From Gracilimonas sp035704785 (GTDB taxonomy: Bacteria; Bacteroidota; Rhodothermia; Balneolales; Balneolaceae), in the NCBI RefSeq assembly GCF_035704785.1, contig NZ_DASSWP010000087.1, forward strand, positions 1-8,015: a stretch of DNA of 8,015 bases, in the 5' to 3' direction. This document shows positions 6,112 to 8,015 of the stretch, piece by piece. The notes under the pieces are model-generated. The model saw nothing but the letters and a program-made list of their open reading frames with translations, had not been told where the DNA came from and ran no database searches. Positions within the stretch are counted from its first letter, which is position 1. Every line of letters begins with the position of its first letter. Made by a program: the position numbers and the translations under genes.

Positions 6112-7083
6112 ATGAGCAACTATAGCATTCAAATGCCCGAAACACTTAATGTAGTTGAAGATCAGGACAATTTTGGAACCTTTGTTCTTCAACCGCTTGA
6201 AAGAGGTTTTGGTGTAACGATTGGTAACTCTTTTAGAAGAGTTCTGCTCTCATCACTTCCAGGTATTGCAATTACTGCTGTAAAGATCAACGGTGTTGAT
6301 CATGAGTATTCCAGTATTAAAGGAGTTAAGGAAGATGTTTATGAACTTATTTTGAATTTCAAACAAGTTCGATTTAAGCAGGTAGAACAGAGCTCCGGAG
6401 TTATTCATATATCAAAGAGTGGTGAAGGTGTATTAACAGCTAAGGATATTGACGATTCTACCGGTGAATACGATGTATTAAATCCTGACTTGGTAATAGG
6501 AAATCTGGCTGATGATGCTGAGCTGGAGATAGAATTAAAGATTGGCAGAGGTCGTGGATATGTACCTGCAGAAGAAATGACAGTTGAAGATGATGATGTA
6601 AGTCTGATTCCAATTGATGCTATCTTCACGCCAATTAAGTCTGTAAAATATAACGTTGAAAACGTTCGTGTAGGTCAGCGCACTGACTATGAGAAATTAG
6701 TAATGGATATTGAAACTGATGGATCAGTAAATGCCAAAGAAGCCCTTACCATTGCAGGTAAAATTCTTAAAGAGCATATCGAAAAATTCATTACGGAAGA
6801 AATTGAAGAGCCATTCACTCAAGAGGAAGAAGAAGTAGATGCTGAGAAACAGCGTGTTGCAAACCTTCTCAGAACTAGCATTGAAGATCTCAATCTTAGT
6901 GTTCGAGCTTATAATTGTTTAAAATCAGCGAATATAAATTCTATTGGTGAATTAGTGTCGCGTGATGAGCAAGATCTTCTCAAATTCAGAAACTTCGGTA
7001 AAAAATCACTAAGTGAGTTAGTAGAAGTAATTGAAGAGAAGAATCTCGAATTTGGAATGGACGTATCAAAATATTTAGACTAA
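6112..7083 (+). CDS. rpoA: DNA-directed RNA polymerase subunit alpha
   Basis: Alpha dimerises to start assembly of RNA polymerase, and its C-terminal domain binds UP-element DNA and activators. The chain has 323 residues. The N-terminal domain (about 1-230) shows LQPLERGFGVTIGNSFRRVL at 26-45, SLPGIAITAVKINGV and the insert domain with GRGRGYVPAEEM. An acidic linker (EEPFTQEEEEVDAE, about 232-245) leads to the C-terminal domain: LNLSVRAYNCLKSANINSIG at 260-279 and LLKFRNFGKKSLSEL at 289-303. R265, N268, C269, G296, K298 and S299 fall at the same numbers as the UP-element-contacting region of E. coli alpha, so upstream DNA contacts should be conserved. It lies 23 nt after rpsD and 18 nt before rplQ. 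Confidence 0.99.
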   Translation: MSNYSIQMPETLNVVEDQDNFGTFVLQPLERGFGVTIGNSFRRVLLSSLPGIAITAVKINGVDHEYSSIKGVKEDVYELILNFKQVRFKQVEQSSGVIHISKSGEGVLTAKDIDDSTGEYDVLNPDLVIGNLADDAELEIELKIGRGRGYVPAEEMTVEDDDVSLIPIDAIFTPIKSVKYNVENVRVGQRTDYEKLVMDIETDGSVNAKEALTIAGKILKEHIEKFITEEIEEPFTQEEEEVDAEKQRVANLLRTSIEDLNLSVRAYNCLKSANINSIGELVSRDEQDLLKFRNFGKKSLSELVEVIEEKNLEFGMDVSKYLD

Positions 7084-7101
7084 GGATAAAGGAATTAAAT
7101 T

Positions 7102-7680
7102 ATGCGTCACGGAGTAAAAGGTAGAAAACTAAGTAGAACGGCAGCTCACCGTAAAACAACCATGCAATCTCTTTCAATGGCTTTGATCAGAGAGCATCGG
7201 ATTGTAACGACTTTAGCTAAGGCTAAAGAATTGCGTGGCTTTATTGAGCCTTTAATTACCAGAGCAAAAGAAGATTCGCATCATAATAGAAGACAAGTGT
7301 TTTCTTCTCTTCAGAATAAAGATGCAGTTACAACACTCTTCACTGAAGTAGGCCCAAAAAGTAAAGATCGTCCCGGAGGTTACACTCGTGTTATAAAAGC
7401 GGGGCACCGTAAGGGAGATGGAGCTGAGCTTGCTGTGATCGAGTTAGTTGATTACAATGATATTAAACCAGAAGGAGCTTCTTCTGATGCATCCTCGGGT
7501 AAAAAGAAAACACGCCGAGCTGGTAAGAGTAATACTCCTACCACGACTAAAGCCTCTTCAAAGCCAAAAAAAGAAGAGAAAGAAGTTGAAGCAAAAGTAG
7601 AGGAAGTGTCAGATGCAGAAGAAGAAAAAACTGAAGTAAAAGCTGATACTGAAGAAAGTTCAGAAGAAGAGAAAAAATAA
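7102..7680 (+). CDS. rplQ: 50S ribosomal protein L17 with charged C-terminal tail
   Basis: L17 binds 23S rRNA near the exit side of the 50S subunit. The core, residues 1 to about 120, is complete: MRHGVKGRKLSRTAAHRKTT, LIREHRIVTTLAKAKELRGF, EPLITRAKED, then GGYTRVIKAGHRKGDGAELA and VIELVDY. Typical L17 proteins end near 116-127, but this one runs to 192. The extra 70 or so residues are low complexity: a basic, Ser/Thr-rich part at about 131-158 followed by an acidic Glu-rich part at 159-192. Extended charged L17 tails occur in Bacteroidota relatives as far as I recall, so this is likely lineage-typical and disordered. AAAGGAA at 7088-7094, 7 nt before the ATG, is a strong ribosome-binding site. 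It is the last gene of the operon, followed by a terminator. Confidence 0.97.
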   Translation: MRHGVKGRKLSRTAAHRKTTMQSLSMALIREHRIVTTLAKAKELRGFIEPLITRAKEDSHHNRRQVFSSLQNKDAVTTLFTEVGPKSKDRPGGYTRVIKAGHRKGDGAELAVIELVDYNDIKPEGASSDASSGKKKTRRAGKSNTPTTTKASSKPKKEEKEVEAKVEEVSDAEEEKTEVKADTEESSEEEKK

Positions 7681-7697
7681 ATTTTCTATTTAAAATG

Positions 7698-7730
7698 AAG
7701 GCCTTTGTATTCTATAAAGGTCTTTTTTTG
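7698..7730 (+). terminator. rho-independent terminator of the ribosomal protein operon
   Basis: The arms AAGGCCTTT (7698-7706) and AAAGGTCTT (7716-7724) pair over 9 bp with one G-U wobble. The loop GTATTCTAT could close by three more pairs. The 3' arm runs into seven T residues (7723-7729). It starts 17 nt after the rplQ stop and separates the protein operon from the rRNA operon. Confidence 0.9.
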
Positions 7731-7764
7731 TTGGGTGATAATTACCAAAGATTTCACCTGGCAA

Positions 7765-7809
7765 AGATGTCAAAAAAAGAGAATAATTCTTAAAATAAAG
7801 TTGACATCT
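7765..7809 (+). repeat. 9-bp inverted repeat spanning the rrn upstream region
   Basis: AGATGTCAA at 7765-7773 is the exact reverse complement of TTGACATCT at 7801-7809, with 27 bp between. The right arm contains the -35 hexamer. A smaller imperfect palindrome AGAATAATTCT (7780-7790) lies close to the centre. It could be an operator or chance; the sequence alone does not decide. Confidence 0.6.
7771..7800 (+). promoter_or_regulatory. AT-rich UP-element-like region
   Basis: Twenty-five of 30 bases are A or T, including a run of seven A residues (7772-7778) and AATAATTCTTAAAATAAA immediately before the -35 hexamer. This is where alpha C-terminal domains bind at strong rrn promoters. The RpoA in this window keeps the residues for such contacts. 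Function is inferred from position and composition only. Confidence 0.5.
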
Positions 7810-7832
7810 GACATCAATATCCCTTATCTTTG
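7801..7832 (+). promoter_or_regulatory. rrn promoter, Bacteroidota-type
   Basis: TTGACA at 7801-7806 serves as the -35/-33 element. TATCTTTG at 7825-7832 matches the Bacteroidota primary-sigma -7 consensus TAnnTTTG exactly. The gap of 21 bp between TTG (7801-7803) and the -7 element fits the spacing described for that group. Transcription would start about 6-8 nt downstream, near 7838-7840. It faces the 16S gene and lies downstream of the operon terminator, as expected for an independent strong rRNA promoter. Confidence 0.8.
7802..7815 (+). repeat. tandem heptamer TGACATC x2 at the -35 region
   Basis: TGACATC occurs at 7802-7808 and again directly at 7809-7815. The first copy overlaps the -35 hexamer TTGACA. 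A third copy in inverse orientation (GATGTCA) lies at 7766-7772. Confidence 0.6.
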
Positions 7833-7873
7833 GTTTCTGTTTCGCAAGCGATTTTTTACAACTGCGAGACGAT

Positions 7874-7885
7874 TGTTCTTAGACA
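7874..7885 (+). promoter_or_regulatory. boxA-like antitermination element in the rRNA leader
   Basis: TGTTCTTAGACA agrees with the E. coli rrn boxA TGCTCTTTAACA at 9 of 12 positions. It lies in the leader about 35 nt after the predicted transcription start, a sensible place for NusB/NusE (S10) loading during rRNA antitermination. The match is by eye. Confidence 0.5.
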
Positions 7886-7993
7886 TAATGAAGTATAGAT
7901 CAGATTGTTTGTGCGAGCGAGAGCTTGTTCAATTCTTTTTACAGAAATGACAAGAGCGTAGGGTCATGCTCACAGAGTATAATTTAAGTATTT

Positions 7994-8015
7994 ACAATGG
8001 AGAGTTTGATCCTGG
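7994..8015 (+). rRNA. rrs: 16S ribosomal RNA, 5' end only
   Basis: ACAATGGAGAGTTTGATCCTGG is the 5' end of bacterial 16S rRNA. AGAGTTTGATCCTGG (8001-8015) is the universally conserved stretch beginning at E. coli position 8. Counting back seven bases puts the mature 5' end near 7994. Only 22 nt are present before the window ends. The ACAATGG form is common in Bacteroidota. Confidence 0.93.

Larger units (their letters stand above)
7731..7993 (+). other. non-coding spacer with rrn promoter and 16S leader
   Basis: No gene is supported here. An open frame crossing it begins inside the terminator and runs through the promoter and leader, with no family resemblance, so it is chance. From left to right the stretch holds about 40 nt with no clear signal, an AT-rich upstream region, the -35 and -7 promoter elements, and about 155 nt of transcribed leader with boxA-like sequence, ending at the mature 16S start. 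Confidence 0.85.

Noticed and set aside
7841..7858. TTCGCAAGCGATTTTTT as a terminator or attenuator
   Set aside because: The hairpin is only 3-4 bp with a tiny loop, too weak to terminate. A terminator just after the rrn start would also be unexpected.
7705..7950. 81-codon open frame after rplQ
   Set aside because: It begins inside the terminator hairpin and runs through the rrn promoter and leader. It has no recognisable family and no plausible ribosome-binding site.
7978..7983. Perfect TATAAT just before 16S as a second promoter
   Set aside because: No -35-like hexamer lies 16-18 bp upstream, and transcription would begin almost at the mature 16S end, leaving no leader for processing.

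Overview
This window holds the distal part of a bacterial spc operon, the whole alpha operon fused to it, and then the promoter, leader and first bases of a ribosomal RNA operon. Everything lies on the + strand. The gene order is rpsH (3' part) - rplF - rplR - rpsE - rplO - secY - map - infA - rpmJ - rpsM - rpsK - rpsD - rpoA - rplQ, then a rho-independent terminator, an rrn promoter, an rRNA leader and the 5' end of the 16S gene, which runs off the right edge.

The organism looks like a member of the Bacteroidota / Rhodothermota-Balneolota group. Three things point there. The rrn promoter has the Bacteroidota-type -7 element (TAnnTTTG, here TATCTTTG). Shine-Dalgarno sequences are poor or absent before several genes. 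The 16S 5' end reads ACAATGGAGAGTTTGATCCTGG, a form common in Bacteroidota. The SecY, RpoA and L17 proteins also feel closest to the Balneola/Rhodothermus side, but that is an impression from memory and not a search result. The coding DNA is moderately AT-rich.

Layout: positions 1-2158 carry large- and small-subunit proteins (S8, L6, L18, S5, L15). Positions 2174-4509 carry the translocon channel SecY, methionine aminopeptidase and initiation factor IF-1. Positions 4521-7680 carry L36, S13, S11, S4, RNA polymerase alpha and L17. Intergenic gaps are 1-23 nt, and map and infA overlap by 8 nt, so a single long transcript is likely. It would end at the terminator at 7698-7730. Positions 7731-7993 are non-coding and hold the rrn promoter and leader. 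The genes cooperate in making ribosomes, starting translation, trimming and exporting the products, and supplying the alpha subunit whose C-terminal domain could contact the AT-rich DNA upstream of the adjacent rrn promoter.

This is mostly a core housekeeping locus and I see no defence system, mobile element, CRISPR array or new gene cassette. The points worth a second look are an in-frame TGA inside the S8 reading frame at 27-29, the absence of rpmD (L30) from its usual slot between rpsE and rplO, the placement of a ribosomal-protein operon directly upstream of an rrn operon, the cysteine-free forms of both L36 and S4, the charged tail of L17, and a repeat structure built around the rrn -35 element.
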